From NCBI RefSeq assembly GCF_003046295.1, contig NZ_PZZN01000001.1, positions 186,001-250,000 of the forward strand: a DNA stretch of 64,000 nt. Direction: 5' to 3'. How positions within the stretch are numbered: the first letter of the stretch is position 1; the number at the start of each line of letters is the position of its first letter. A program made the translations under genes and the position numbers. Under the pieces are notes generated by a model. That model saw only the letters and a program-made list of their open reading frames with translations, was not told where the DNA came from and made no database searches. This stretch comes from Sphingomonas aerolata (GTDB taxonomy: Bacteria > Pseudomonadota > Alphaproteobacteria > Sphingomonadales > Sphingomonadaceae). Positions 1-7,757 of this stretch are shown here, in pieces.

Positions 1-134
1 ACATAGGGCTCGTCCTGCATCACTGCGACGATCAGTTCGCGCGGCGGGGTCGTCTGTCGCGTGAGCCCCAAAACCAGATTGTAGAGATGCTCGGCCCGCC
101 CCTTGGCCAGCGTGACGATCGAGATTGCGGACAT
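1..134 (-). CDS. Family 2 glycosyltransferase, N-terminal fragment (cut by window edge)
   Basis: Only the first 44 codons are inside the window; the gene runs off the left edge. The product starts MSAISIVTLAKGRAEHL and continues with NLVLGL and then LIVAVMQDEPY. This is the first strand-helix-strand of a GT-A (family 2) glycosyltransferase nucleotide-binding fold, which would transfer a sugar from a nucleotide donor, probably to a surface or extracellular glycan. The ATG is preceded by GGAG eight bases upstream, so the start is well supported. A decamer tandem repeat lies 24 bases upstream of the start. It follows two other glycosyltransferase genes on the same strand. Family assignment rests on a short N-terminus only. 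Confidence 0.6.
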   Translation of the reverse strand, partial: MSAISIVTLAKGRAEHLYNLVLGLTRQTTPPRELIVAVMQDEPY

Positions 135-157
135 GGGCAGGGCTCCAATGGGATCTG

Positions 158-195
158 GGAACAGGACGGAACAGGACGGAACAGGACGGAACAGG
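158..195. repeat. Decamer tandem repeat, about 3.8 copies
   Basis: The unit GGAACAGGAC repeats in perfect head-to-tail register three times plus a partial fourth copy. It fills the short gap between the stop of the GT-B glycosyltransferase gene and the start of the partial family 2 glycosyltransferase gene. It therefore lies in the latter's leader or promoter. Ten-base units keep helical phase, so copy-number change could alter spacing of promoter elements. Confidence 0.9.
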
Positions 196-217
196 GTAAC
201 GACGGGGGCAGAACGGA

Positions 218-1330
218 TCAGGCCGGGTGCGGTGCCGTGCCCCAGAGCCTTGCCGCCAGCGCTTCGAGCCAGCGCGCGGCATCGTCGGCGGGGGCATCGG
301 CGATCATCGCGCGCTGCCGCTCGGGGCGGTGCTGCGCATAGGCGGCGTCGATCGCCTGCGTCCACGCGTCCGCCGACGACGGCAGATGCGGCCGGATGCA
401 CGCCACACCCGCCGCGCCCAGCGCGTCCGCCTTGCGGTGCTGCTCGTCGAAATAGCGCCACTCGGGCACGGCAATCCACGGCCGCGCCGCCGCCAGGATC
501 TGCTGGCAGGTGGTGTTCCCCGTCGACGCGATCACCAGATCCGCCGCCGCGACATAGTCCGCCGCATTCTCCACCCAGCCGCGATGGTCGATATTGGCGG
601 GCTCGGTCGCATGCCAATCGCGCACGACCGGCCCGATCGTAATCCAGCGCGCGGCAGGCCGGCTGCGCGCGCCGACGCCCAGTGGCGCCTGCCCGAATCC
701 GCTGCCGCCGCCGCCGGCCATGACGAGGATCATCTCCTCGCGCTCGCCGATCCCCAGCCGCTCCCGCGCCGCGCTTCGGTCGGGGCCCTGCGTATCGACG
801 CCGAGCCCGCCCGCGAAACAGGTCTTTTCGATCATCGCCGCGTCCCAGTCGGGCTGGGCGAGATCGCGGTGGAACGCGGCGAGCAGCCCGGCGGCGCCGT
901 CATAGGCCGCGCGGTGCCCGGCATCGCCGCGGTCGCCATGCTGCAGCACCTTGACGTGCGGAACGCTGCAGATCCGGGCCAGCTGTGCGATCTCCGCCGA
1001 CACGTCGCAGATCATCAGCGCGGGGTCCGCTTGCGCGAACCAGTCGGCGATCGTCGCCATCGCGCTTCGGATCCCCGGCCAGCCGAGCGGCGCGCAGTGC
1101 AGCGTCGCCGGCGTCGCGACCCAGTCCATCGCCACTTCCTGCCCGGTCGGCTCGAACAGCGACGGGATCGTCACGATCCGCGCCTGCGCCGGCAGCGCGG
1201 GGAAGATGTCGTCGCGCGCGCATAAGATCGTCACGGGACGCGATGGCGGCAGCGCCTGCAGGATCGCGGCACAGCGTTCCGCATGCCCGCGACCCTGATG
1301 GTGGACGAAATAGCCGAACGGACGCGTCAT
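218..1330 (-). CDS. GT-B fold glycosyltransferase (MurG/GT28-like)
   Basis: This 370-residue protein looks like a GT-B glycosyltransferase. The N-terminus has HHQGRGHAERC (residues 10-20), the G-x-G-H acceptor-side loop typical of MurG/UGT-like enzymes. The C-terminal half has a donor-side region around residues 265-290 (ASTGNTTCQQILAAARPW), similar to the GT28 nucleotide-sugar site. No signal peptide or membrane segment is seen, so it is probably cytoplasmic or peripheral. Its ATG overlaps the stop of the upstream sucrose-phosphate-synthase-like gene (ATGA), indicating translational coupling in one operon. The acceptor is unknown. It is not MurG itself, which normally sits in the division/cell-wall cluster. 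Confidence 0.7.
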   Translation of the reverse strand: MTRPFGYFVHHQGRGHAERCAAILQALPPSRPVTILCARDDIFPALPAQARIVTIPSLFEPTGQEVAMDWVATPATLHCAPLGWPGIRSAMATIADWFAQADPALMICDVSAEIAQLARICSVPHVKVLQHGDRGDAGHRAAYDGAAGLLAAFHRDLAQPDWDAAMIEKTCFAGGLGVDTQGPDRSAARERLGIGEREEMILVMAGGGGSGFGQAPLGVGARSRPAARWITIGPVVRDWHATEPANIDHRGWVENAADYVAAADLVIASTGNTTCQQILAAARPWIAVPEWRYFDEQHRKADALGAAGVACIRPHLPSSADAWTQAIDAAYAQHRPERQRAMIADAPADDAARWLEALAARLWGTAPHPA

Positions 1331-3336
1331 GCCGCGACTTGCGCGGCCGGCGTCGTCAATCCGAGCCGTGCCAGCCCCTCGACCACCCCGGCGGCATGGT
1401 TGCGCGTGGTGCGGTGCAGCCCGGGACGCGCGGCAAGCGTCGCCAGTTCATCACTCGCATTGGCAACGACGATCGCGAACCCGCATGCGTCGAGCATGTC
1501 GAGGTCGTTACCGCTGTCGCCCGCTGCAATGCAGTCGTCGAGCGTCAGTCCCAAGCCCGCTGCATAGGCCGCGATCGCCGCCGCCTTGCCACCACCGGGG
1601 GACAGCACGTCGATCAGCCGACCGTGCGAGAACACGACCCGCGCTGCAAGCCCCGCCTGCGCCAGAGCCGCGCGGATCGCTGCGACGTCGGCGGCGTCGC
1701 CAAAGAAGCTGAGCTTGTGCGCGCCCTCGGTAACGACCGGCTGGGCGCAGATGCCGAGCGGGGCGATCGCCGCACGTACCGCCGCCCGGTCCCAGTCCTG
1801 ATCAAGCGCGGTAGTGAACGCGGCGCAGGACTGCCACCCGCCATGTGCCGCCGGACGGAGGATCCGCGTCCCCACGTCGACGATGAATGCGTCCGGCTCG
1901 GGCAGATGCCACTGCGCCAGCACCGCGCGCGCCTCGGCGAAGCTGCGCCCCGTCGCGACCACGAACGGCAGGCTGCTGCCATGCCGCCAGCGTGCGAACG
2001 CCGCCGCGCCATCGACCGACCCGGTCAGCGTGTTGTCGATGTCGCAGGCCAGCAGCGCAGGCTGGCGCCGCAACGCCGCGTAGATGTCGATCGCTGCATC
2101 GGCATAGCGCCGCCAGTCATATGCCGCACTTCCGACACGTGCCGCCCGGCTCAACCGCGCGTGAAGCCCCGCATCCCCGATCACCGCACGACACGCCGCC
2201 GCAATTCCCGGCTCGTCGCGCGGATCGACCAGCAAGCCGTGACCGATCTGCGCGACGATCTCCGCTGGCCCTCCGTTGCGGGTCGCAACGACCGGAACGC
2301 CGGCCGCTGCCGCTTCGATCAGGGTCAGCCCGAACGGCTCGTGCAGCGCCGGGTTGACGAACACGCCGCCTGCCGCCGCTCGCCGGTACAGCGCAGTGAC
2401 GTCCGAAGCATCGTGCCGCGGCGGCAAGGCAAACCGCCCGCGCAGCGCAGGACTAGCGGCAAGCGCCTGCAGCTCGCCCAGCACCGCCCGTTCCTCGCTC
2501 GACGACTGGCCCCCATGTTGCCCGGCGAGGATCACCAGATTCGCACGTTCGTGCAGAACCGGATCCGCCGCGAACGCGCGGACAAGGGCCGCGAGGTTCT
2601 TCTTCGCCACCGGTCGCGCAATCGCCAGCAGGATCGGAAGATCCGGCCGATCGAGCCAGTCTCCCAGACGGTCGACCAACGTCGCCGTGCCTCCTGCATA
2701 GGGACGGCGGGGTACGCCGGGCGGCACGCAGTGGATCCGGCCCGCGACCCCGACGCCATAGGCCGGGACCTGCCGTTCGGCCTCGTCCCGCGTCGATACG
2801 ATCAGCGCGTCTGCCGCAGCGATCGCGGTGGTTTCCGCCGCAATCCGCGTGCCGAGTTCGGCTCCGCCAAGGCCCTGACGGCGCTTGTCGATCGCCAGCG
2901 CATGCGGCGTGTACACGAACGGAATGCCGAACCGGCGGCGTGCCTCGATCGCGACGGCTGCGGCATCGGCGAAATGCGCATGGATGACGTTGGGCATGAC
3001 GGCCAGTCCGGCAATGTGACGGCAAAACGCCTCGGTGAATGCGGGCAGGTCGGCGGCGAGCGCCTCCTTCTCGAGATAGCGGTCGTCGCCACTATCGACC
3101 CGATCGATCGTCAACCTGTCGGTGACGCGCTCCGATCGCTGGCCATGCACGGATGGCAGATCCGCAGACCGGAACAACCGGGTAACGATCGAGACCCGAT
3201 CCAAGCCGGGAAGCTCTGCCTGAACCAGCGCTGCATCGACCACATACGCGAGATGCCCCCCGGAGTCGGCCGTAATGCCGAAGTCGATGGGCGGCGTTTT
3301 CAGGCAGCCCCCGAGGGCCAAATGCAGAATGAACAA
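1327..3336 (-). CDS. Sucrose-phosphate-synthase-like glycosyltransferase fused to HAD-IIB phosphatase
   Basis: A 669-residue two-domain protein. Residues 1 to about 420 form a GT4 retaining glycosyltransferase of the sucrose-phosphate synthase type: the donor loop DFGITADSGGHLAYV near residues 18-32 and the E-x7-E motif HEPFGLTLIEAAAAG near residues 330-345. Residues from about 425 form a HAD-IIB phosphatase with DIDNT (nucleophile Asp, about 430), the ATGRS threonine/serine motif and GDSGND (about 605). Family knowledge says such a fusion could make a sugar phosphate disaccharide (sucrose-6-phosphate or a mannosyl/glucosyl analogue) and dephosphorylate it. The exact substrate cannot be read from sequence. 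It heads a run of glycosyltransferase genes and overlaps the next one by ATGA. No strong Shine-Dalgarno is visible before the ATG. Confidence 0.75.
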   Translation of the reverse strand: MFILHLALGGCLKTPPIDFGITADSGGHLAYVVDAALVQAELPGLDRVSIVTRLFRSADLPSVHGQRSERVTDRLTIDRVDSGDDRYLEKEALAADLPAFTEAFCRHIAGLAVMPNVIHAHFADAAAVAIEARRRFGIPFVYTPHALAIDKRRQGLGGAELGTRIAAETTAIAAADALIVSTRDEAERQVPAYGVGVAGRIHCVPPGVPRRPYAGGTATLVDRLGDWLDRPDLPILLAIARPVAKKNLAALVRAFAADPVLHERANLVILAGQHGGQSSSEERAVLGELQALAASPALRGRFALPPRHDASDVTALYRRAAAGGVFVNPALHEPFGLTLIEAAAAGVPVVATRNGGPAEIVAQIGHGLLVDPRDEPGIAAACRAVIGDAGLHARLSRAARVGSAAYDWRRYADAAIDIYAALRRQPALLACDIDNTLTGSVDGAAAFARWRHGSSLPFVVATGRSFAEARAVLAQWHLPEPDAFIVDVGTRILRPAAHGGWQSCAAFTTALDQDWDRAAVRAAIAPLGICAQPVVTEGAHKLSFFGDAADVAAIRAALAQAGLAARVVFSHGRLIDVLSPGGGKAAAIAAYAAGLGLTLDDCIAAGDSGNDLDMLDACGFAIVVANASDELATLAARPGLHRTTRNHAAGVVEGLARLGLTTPAAQVAA

Positions 3337-3462
3337 GGCGACCCCGTATCGTTAGTATGGCGAAACGACACGCCACGACATTCGATCCCGGGGTGCGCGG
3401 TTATCGCGTTGCGCTATGTTAACCCTGTTGCAATTCGACGTTTTCTGCCGCTGCCGGGCAGC

Positions 3463-3495
3463 GGCGCCCCGGCATGTCTCCATGCCCGGGGCGCC
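3463..3495 (-). terminator. Strong GC stem-loop after the beta-propeller gene
   Basis: Arms of 14 and 15 bases (3463-3476 and 3481-3495) pair around a four-base loop with one bulged base, starting about eight bases after the stop of the minus-strand beta-propeller gene. A second small hairpin follows. There is no clear U-tract, so this may be a 3' end or processing structure and not a classical intrinsic terminator. Confidence 0.45.
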
Positions 3496-3503
3496 CGTTC
3501 ACC

Positions 3504-4625
3504 TCACCGTACCGGATCGAATGCGAACAATGCGGTCGGCAGCGATGCCGGCGCGCCCGGCTTGAACCAGCTGGTGTCCTGGATATGGCTCGCCGTCACA
3601 TAGATCCGCCCGTCGGGCCCTTCGGAGAAGGTATCGGGCCAGCGCAGCCGCTTGTCGGTCAGCACCGGCTCGACATGATCGCCGACCAGCCGCGTGATGC
3701 TGTCGTTGGTCGGCGACGTGATGTACAGCACGCCCGCCTTGCTCATCCACAGCCCGTCCGCGACGTGCGTCTCGGCAATGGTCTTCACCCCCGCCGCCTG
3801 CTGCGCTGCGCTCACGCCCTCGCGGAGCAGCCCGGTGTCGATCGCGTAGAGCGTCTTGCCGGTGAGCGCCTGGTAATACAGCGTCTTGCCATCGTTCGAG
3901 ATCGCGATGCCGTCCGCGGAGAAGGCCGGCTGGCGGCCATCGGGACGGACCAGCGGCTTGCCGTCGGTCATGACCGTCACGCTCTTGTCGATCTGCGTCG
4001 AGCCATGCCCGTCGAGTGCGCGCATCCCCTTGCCGCTCTCCAGGTCGATCACGATGATCGCGCCGCGCGTGCCCGAATCGGTGATGTAGCCGGTCTTGCC
4101 GTCGGGCGAGAAGCGGATGTCGTTGAGGTACGTGCCCTGCAGCGCAACATCGGCCGCGACCTTGATCACCTTGGTCACGCGGTTCGTCGCCAGGTCGATC
4201 CTGACCAGCTTCGGCGCGCCTTCGAGTGGCTTTTCGTTACCGGGCGCGCCGGGATCGAGCACCCACAGATTGCCGTGGCCGTCGGGTACGATCGACTGGA
4301 CGCAGACGAAATAGTCGCCGACCGGCAATTCGTTCGCGCGCGCGTTGCGCCAGCTGTTCCACGTATCGTCGGGATAGGCCTTAAGCTTGCCGTCCGGCAG
4401 CACCTCGGCGACCGAGATCGGCGCATCATCGGTCCAGCGCGGGAAGTTGACGAACCGTCGTCCGTCCGCGGTCACCGCGACGCCGGTCACCTGATGGTCG
4501 AACGTCGCCACCTGAGTCAGCGGGCTCGCCGCGGTCCTGGCCTGTGCGACGCCGGCCGCGGTCGCGGTCGCGGCGGCGAGCGCGAACAGCGCAGCGCCCG
4601 CAAGAAGGGGTTTGAACTTGGACAT
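3504..4625 (-). CDS. Secreted royal-jelly/yellow-family (SMP-30-like) beta-propeller protein
   Basis: Starting at an internal ATG with GGAG eight bases upstream, this 373-residue protein has a textbook signal peptide (MSKFKPLLAGAALFALAAAT, cleavage after ...GVAQA, near residue 29). The mature part is a beta-propeller of the major-royal-jelly-protein/yellow family, with blade motifs such as DGHGNLWVLDPG, NDIRFSPDGKTGYITDSG, SADGIAISNDGKTLYYQ and a final SEGPDGRIYVTASH. Bacterial members are exported and related to gluconolactonase-type propellers; substrate is unknown. The reading frame is open upstream into an alpha/beta hydrolase with no stop codon. The protein may be made alone from this start, as part of a fusion, or both. 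A stem-loop follows the stop. Confidence 0.75.
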   Translation of the reverse strand: MSKFKPLLAGAALFALAAATATAAGVAQARTAASPLTQVATFDHQVTGVAVTADGRRFVNFPRWTDDAPISVAEVLPDGKLKAYPDDTWNSWRNARANELPVGDYFVCVQSIVPDGHGNLWVLDPGAPGNEKPLEGAPKLVRIDLATNRVTKVIKVAADVALQGTYLNDIRFSPDGKTGYITDSGTRGAIIVIDLESGKGMRALDGHGSTQIDKSVTVMTDGKPLVRPDGRQPAFSADGIAISNDGKTLYYQALTGKTLYAIDTGLLREGVSAAQQAAGVKTIAETHVADGLWMSKAGVLYITSPTNDSITRLVGDHVEPVLTDKRLRWPDTFSEGPDGRIYVTASHIQDTSWFKPGAPASLPTALFAFDPVR

Positions 4626-5540
4626 GTCTTGGCTCCGGTAAATCGTGTCGGACAAGGTGGCGGGATCGCCGGTGAACAGCGTGACGAGCAGGTCGGCGAC
4701 CGCTTCGGGTCGCTCACGCTGTGGAAAATGGCCGACGCCGGGCAAGGTGACGAAGGCGAAGGGTCCCGAGAATTTCTCCGGTACCGCGGTGGTCGCGCTC
4801 GGAGGGTTCACCCCGTCCTCCGCACCCTGAATGTACAGCGCGGGCAGCGACAGCGTCGCGCTCGCCTTTACCGCTTCCTCAAGCCAGACGCTCGCGGGAT
4901 CGGGCGCCGCCTCGTCCCAGCGCGCGCGATAGCTGTGCAGTGTGACGTCGACCCAGTCCGGATTCCCGAACGCGCGCGCCACCCGTGCAAAGGTCGCCTC
5001 GTCGAACCAGCCCGGCGGCGACCAGTTGGTCCAGTGGACATGCGCGAACCCCCTGGGGTCATCGCGCACCGCCTGCGCGCCGCGCGCGGTGGCCATGAAC
5101 CAGTGATACCATTGCCGCTGCGTCTGTTCGAACGGCGGCGTCGGCATGCCGCCCAGTCGCGGCGGCGTCGCGAGCATCGCGATCCGCTGAACCCGGTCAG
5201 GCCATCCAACCGACAGCGCCTCGGCGATGTTCGAGCCCCAGTCGTGCCCGACGACCATGAACCGCGCGATCCCCAGCCCGTCCATCAGCGCGATCGCGTC
5301 CATCGCCAGGACCGCGCTGTTGCCGGTGCGCGGCGTATCTGCCGCCACGAACCGCGTTTCGCCGAACCCGCGCAGGCTCGGTACGATCGTCCGCAGCCCG
5401 GCTTCGTGCAGCGCGGGTAGGACGTCGTCCCAGGTCGAGGAGTCATCGGGCCAGCCGTGCAGCAACAACACCGCATCGCCCTCGCGCGGGCCCGTATCGG
5501 TATAGGCGATCGCCAGCGTTGGCGTGGTTATCACGGGCAT
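3504..5540 (-). CDS. Alpha/beta hydrolase (epoxide hydrolase-like) reading in frame into the beta-propeller gene
   Basis: The first 305 codons encode a complete alpha/beta hydrolase of the epoxide hydrolase/haloalkane dehalogenase group. It has the oxyanion motif HGWPDD (28-33), nucleophile Asp100 in GHDWGS, a likely acid Asp242 in QGAEDG and catalytic His271 in GVGHFPQ. An Asp nucleophile fits epoxide or C-halogen hydrolysis, not ester hydrolysis. The domain ends naturally near residue 290. No stop follows: 15 linker codons lead straight into the signal peptide of the next protein, giving 678 residues in total. A signal peptide in the middle of a cytoplasmic enzyme is odd. The start has GGAG eight bases upstream. 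Either the stop was lost or this is an unusual fusion. Confidence 0.65.
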   Translation of the reverse strand: MPVITTPTLAIAYTDTGPREGDAVLLLHGWPDDSSTWDDVLPALHEAGLRTIVPSLRGFGETRFVAADTPRTGNSAVLAMDAIALMDGLGIARFMVVGHDWGSNIAEALSVGWPDRVQRIAMLATPPRLGGMPTPPFEQTQRQWYHWFMATARGAQAVRDDPRGFAHVHWTNWSPPGWFDEATFARVARAFGNPDWVDVTLHSYRARWDEAAPDPASVWLEEAVKASATLSLPALYIQGAEDGVNPPSATTAVPEKFSGPFAFVTLPGVGHFPQRERPEAVADLLVTLFTGDPATLSDTIYRSQDMSKFKPLLAGAALFALAAATATAAGVAQARTAASPLTQVATFDHQVTGVAVTADGRRFVNFPRWTDDAPISVAEVLPDGKLKAYPDDTWNSWRNARANELPVGDYFVCVQSIVPDGHGNLWVLDPGAPGNEKPLEGAPKLVRIDLATNRVTKVIKVAADVALQGTYLNDIRFSPDGKTGYITDSGTRGAIIVIDLESGKGMRALDGHGSTQIDKSVTVMTDGKPLVRPDGRQPAFSADGIAISNDGKTLYYQALTGKTLYAIDTGLLREGVSAAQQAAGVKTIAETHVADGLWMSKAGVLYITSPTNDSITRLVGDHVEPVLTDKRLRWPDTFSEGPDGRIYVTASHIQDTSWFKPGAPASLPTALFAFDPVR

Positions 5541-5636
5541 CTCAGCGCTCCGCCATCAGCAGGGCCACAACCCGCCCGAAGGCACGATAGCGGGGCGAAG
5601 AGGCATGGGTCGTCGACGTCATGGCATTACTCGCTG

Positions 5637-5668
5637 CAAAAATGGGAGGGAGAAACTATCCCCCTCCC
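5637..5668 (-). terminator. Intrinsic terminator after the exported esterase gene
   Basis: On the minus strand the seven-base arms GGGAGGG and CCCTCCC (5662-5668 and 5644-5650) flank an eleven-base loop and are followed by ATTTTT. It sits a few bases after the stop of the esterase gene and separates it from the hydrolase/propeller gene. Confidence 0.7.
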
Positions 5669-5674
5669 AACGCA

Positions 5675-6796
5675 TCAGCGCTTCGCAGGAGCCATGGCGA
5701 ACGCCGCCTTCAGCCGTGCGACCGCGAGATCGTTCGCATCCTTGGCGCCGCGCACGATCGCGCCCATGCCGAAGAATTCATGCGTCACGCCCGGGAAGGT
5801 GCGCTGTTCGACCTTGTCGCCCGCCGCACGCATCGCCGCGGCCAGCGTCTCGCCATCCGACCGCAGCGGATCGATCTGCGCATTGATGATCGTCGTCGGC
5901 GGCAGCCCGCGCAGGTTTGCCCCGACCAGGTTCAGCCGCGGATCCTGCGCATCCGCCTTGCTGGTCTGGTAGTAATAGCCGAACCACGGCAGCATCGCGC
6001 CGTTGAGCGGCTTCGCATTCGCCGAATCACGGCGCGACGGCAGCATCTTGCTGCTGTTGGCGATCGGATAGACCGAGACGATGTGCAGCGGTGAGGTCAG
6101 GCGATTGTCGCGGGCATAGATTGCCGTCGCGACCGCCAGATTGCCGCCGGCGCTCTCGCCCGCAACCGCGATCTTCGCCGGGTTGCCACCCCATGCCGCG
6201 GCATTGGCCAGCGTCCAGCGATAGGCCGCCGCCGCGTCGTCATGCTGTGCGGGGAACTTGAACTCGGGGGCATGACGATATTCGACCGACACGACGATCG
6301 CGTTCAGCGCCTTTGCCATCGCGCGCGGTGCCGCGTCATAGGTCGCGACGTCCGCGATCACCCAGCCGCCGCCGTGATAATAGACCACGACCGGCAGGCC
6401 CTTGGCATTGGCGGCGGTCGCCGGCTTGTACACGCGGGCAAACTGCTTGGCGTCGCTGCCATAGGGCATGTCCTGCGTCGTCACCGATGCGTCGGGCGTC
6501 GTCGGCATCCCCTTCTGTGCCATCACCGCCTTGGCGCCATCCGCAGCCGAAGGCTGTTGGCGTGCTTCGGCGGGCGTCAGCGTCTCGATCGGCTTACCGC
6601 CGAGGCCGGCCAACGCGTCGAGGACGGCCTGCATGTCGGGCGCAGCCTTGGCCGGCGCCATCTTGGTGGCGGGCGGCGGCGGCGGCGGGGGCGCGGTGTC
6701 GCTGCGCGCCGACTGGGCGAGCGCGGCGCCCGGGATGATTACGAGCGTCGATGCAAACACGCTGGCGAGCAGCGTCCGTCGAATGGAATGTGTCAA
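5675..6796 (-). CDS. Exported alpha/beta hydrolase (HSL-type esterase)
   Basis: A 373-residue hydrolase of the hormone-sensitive-lipase group. It has the oxyanion motif HGGGW (about residues 140-144), the nucleophile elbow GESAGG (about 212-217), an Asp in QIDPLRSDG (about 304) and His in GVTHEFFG (about 338). An N-terminal signal peptide (LLASVFASTLVIIPGAALAQ) and a proline-rich stretch after it indicate export to the periplasm. I prefer a TTG start at 6796 because a perfect AGGAGG lies five bases upstream. An in-frame ATG ten codons earlier has no ribosome site and would disturb the signal peptide. Divergent from the Crp/Fnr gene; ends at a U-tailed terminator. Substrate unknown. Confidence 0.8.
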   Translation of the reverse strand: MTHSIRRTLLASVFASTLVIIPGAALAQSARSDTAPPPPPPPATKMAPAKAAPDMQAVLDALAGLGGKPIETLTPAEARQQPSAADGAKAVMAQKGMPTTPDASVTTQDMPYGSDAKQFARVYKPATAANAKGLPVVVYYHGGGWVIADVATYDAAPRAMAKALNAIVVSVEYRHAPEFKFPAQHDDAAAAYRWTLANAAAWGGNPAKIAVAGESAGGNLAVATAIYARDNRLTSPLHIVSVYPIANSSKMLPSRRDSANAKPLNGAMLPWFGYYYQTSKADAQDPRLNLVGANLRGLPPTTIINAQIDPLRSDGETLAAAMRAAGDKVEQRTFPGVTHEFFGMGAIVRGAKDANDLAVARLKAAFAMAPAKR

Positions 6797-6910
6797 AATT
6801 GCCTCCTGTAACATTGAAAGGCGCAACCCCGGCGGCGGCGTGGGAGTTGCTGTACGAAACCGGACGAAGACCGGATCGTATTGAATTCGTGCAGTGTTTC
6901 AGGGGGCGTG

Positions 6911-7666
6911 ATGGCGGGCGACAATCGACTGGAGACCATCGACCGGGATGGGGCTGGCGACGCGTCGTCGGCGCGAGGCACAGGAAACCGGCTGCTTCAG
7001 CGTCTGAGTCCCGACGACTTCGCGTTGATCGCCCCGCATCTCGACCGCGTTTCCTTCGCGGTCGGCGAGTCGCTGACGCGTGCGGGCGAGAGGATCGAGA
7101 CGCTCTGCTTTCCCGAAGAGGGGATCGCCGGCGTGCTTGACGCGCTCGAGGGCGATCATCGCTTTGCGGTCGGGCTGATCGGCGCGGAGGGCTTTGTCGG
7201 CTGGTCCGCGCTGCTCGGCGACGACCGCTCGCCCTATGACGTCGTGATGCGCGCCGAACAGGGCGTCGCGCTGCAGCTCCCGCTCGATCGCTTCCACGCC
7301 GCCGCCGCGCAGAGCGACACGCTGCAGCTCGCGCTGCTCCGTTTCGTGCAGGTGTTCATGACCCAGATGGGCCGCACGATCGTATCGTCGCTTGCGCATT
7401 CGATCGAGCGACGCATGGCGCGCTGGATCCTGCTCTATCACGATCGCATCCGCGACGACGCGATCTGCATGACGCATGAGGAGTTCCGCCTGATGCTCGG
7501 CGTCCGTCGCAGCAGCGTGACCGAAGCGCTGCACCGGCTCGAGGAGGAGCATGCGATTCGCTCGGTCCGAGGCCGCGTGCTGGTCCGCGACCGCGACGTG
7601 CTGATGCGGATGGCGGGCGACACCTATGGCCATGCGGAATCCGAGTATCGCCGCCTGCTCGGCTGA
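6911..7666 (+). CDS. Crp/Fnr-family transcriptional regulator
   Basis: This 251-residue protein has an N-terminal cyclic-nucleotide-binding-like beta-roll (about residues 30-150) and a C-terminal winged helix-turn-helix (about 185-235) with recognition region VRRSSVTEALHRLEEEHAI. No FNR-type cysteine cluster is seen at the N-terminus, and the phosphate-binding cassette of true Crp is not obvious, so the ligand is unknown. The ATG at 6911 follows a G-rich stretch (CAGGGGGCG); an upstream in-frame TTG is less likely. It is divergent from the exported esterase gene and about 114 bp away, so it could regulate that gene. Confidence 0.8.
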   Translation: MAGDNRLETIDRDGAGDASSARGTGNRLLQRLSPDDFALIAPHLDRVSFAVGESLTRAGERIETLCFPEEGIAGVLDALEGDHRFAVGLIGAEGFVGWSALLGDDRSPYDVVMRAEQGVALQLPLDRFHAAAAQSDTLQLALLRFVQVFMTQMGRTIVSSLAHSIERRMARWILLYHDRIRDDAICMTHEEFRLMLGVRRSSVTEALHRLEEEHAIRSVRGRVLVRDRDVLMRMAGDTYGHAESEYRRLLG

Positions 7667-7757
7667 GCCGGTCGGAACATTTCGTGCACGGATCACGGAA
7701 CGAGCCGGCCCGCATACCGTTCATTCAATGGGCGCCAACGGCCCGACCGGAGGGGCC

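Noticed and set aside
158..195. Decamer repeat considered as a CRISPR array or LexA site
   Set aside because: There are no spacers, and the GTTC spacing on the minus strand is six bases, not the seven needed for LexA.
985..3603. 872-codon open frame on the plus strand opposite the sugar-phosphate synthase gene
   Set aside because: It is the antisense shadow of real genes in very GC-rich DNA: extreme Arg/Pro/Ala composition, no ribosome site and no recognisable domain.
5542..5622. 26-codon reading frame just before the alpha/beta hydrolase
   Set aside because: It overlaps the hydrolase ribosome site and has no clear ribosome site of its own; likely chance, though a short leader peptide cannot be excluded.
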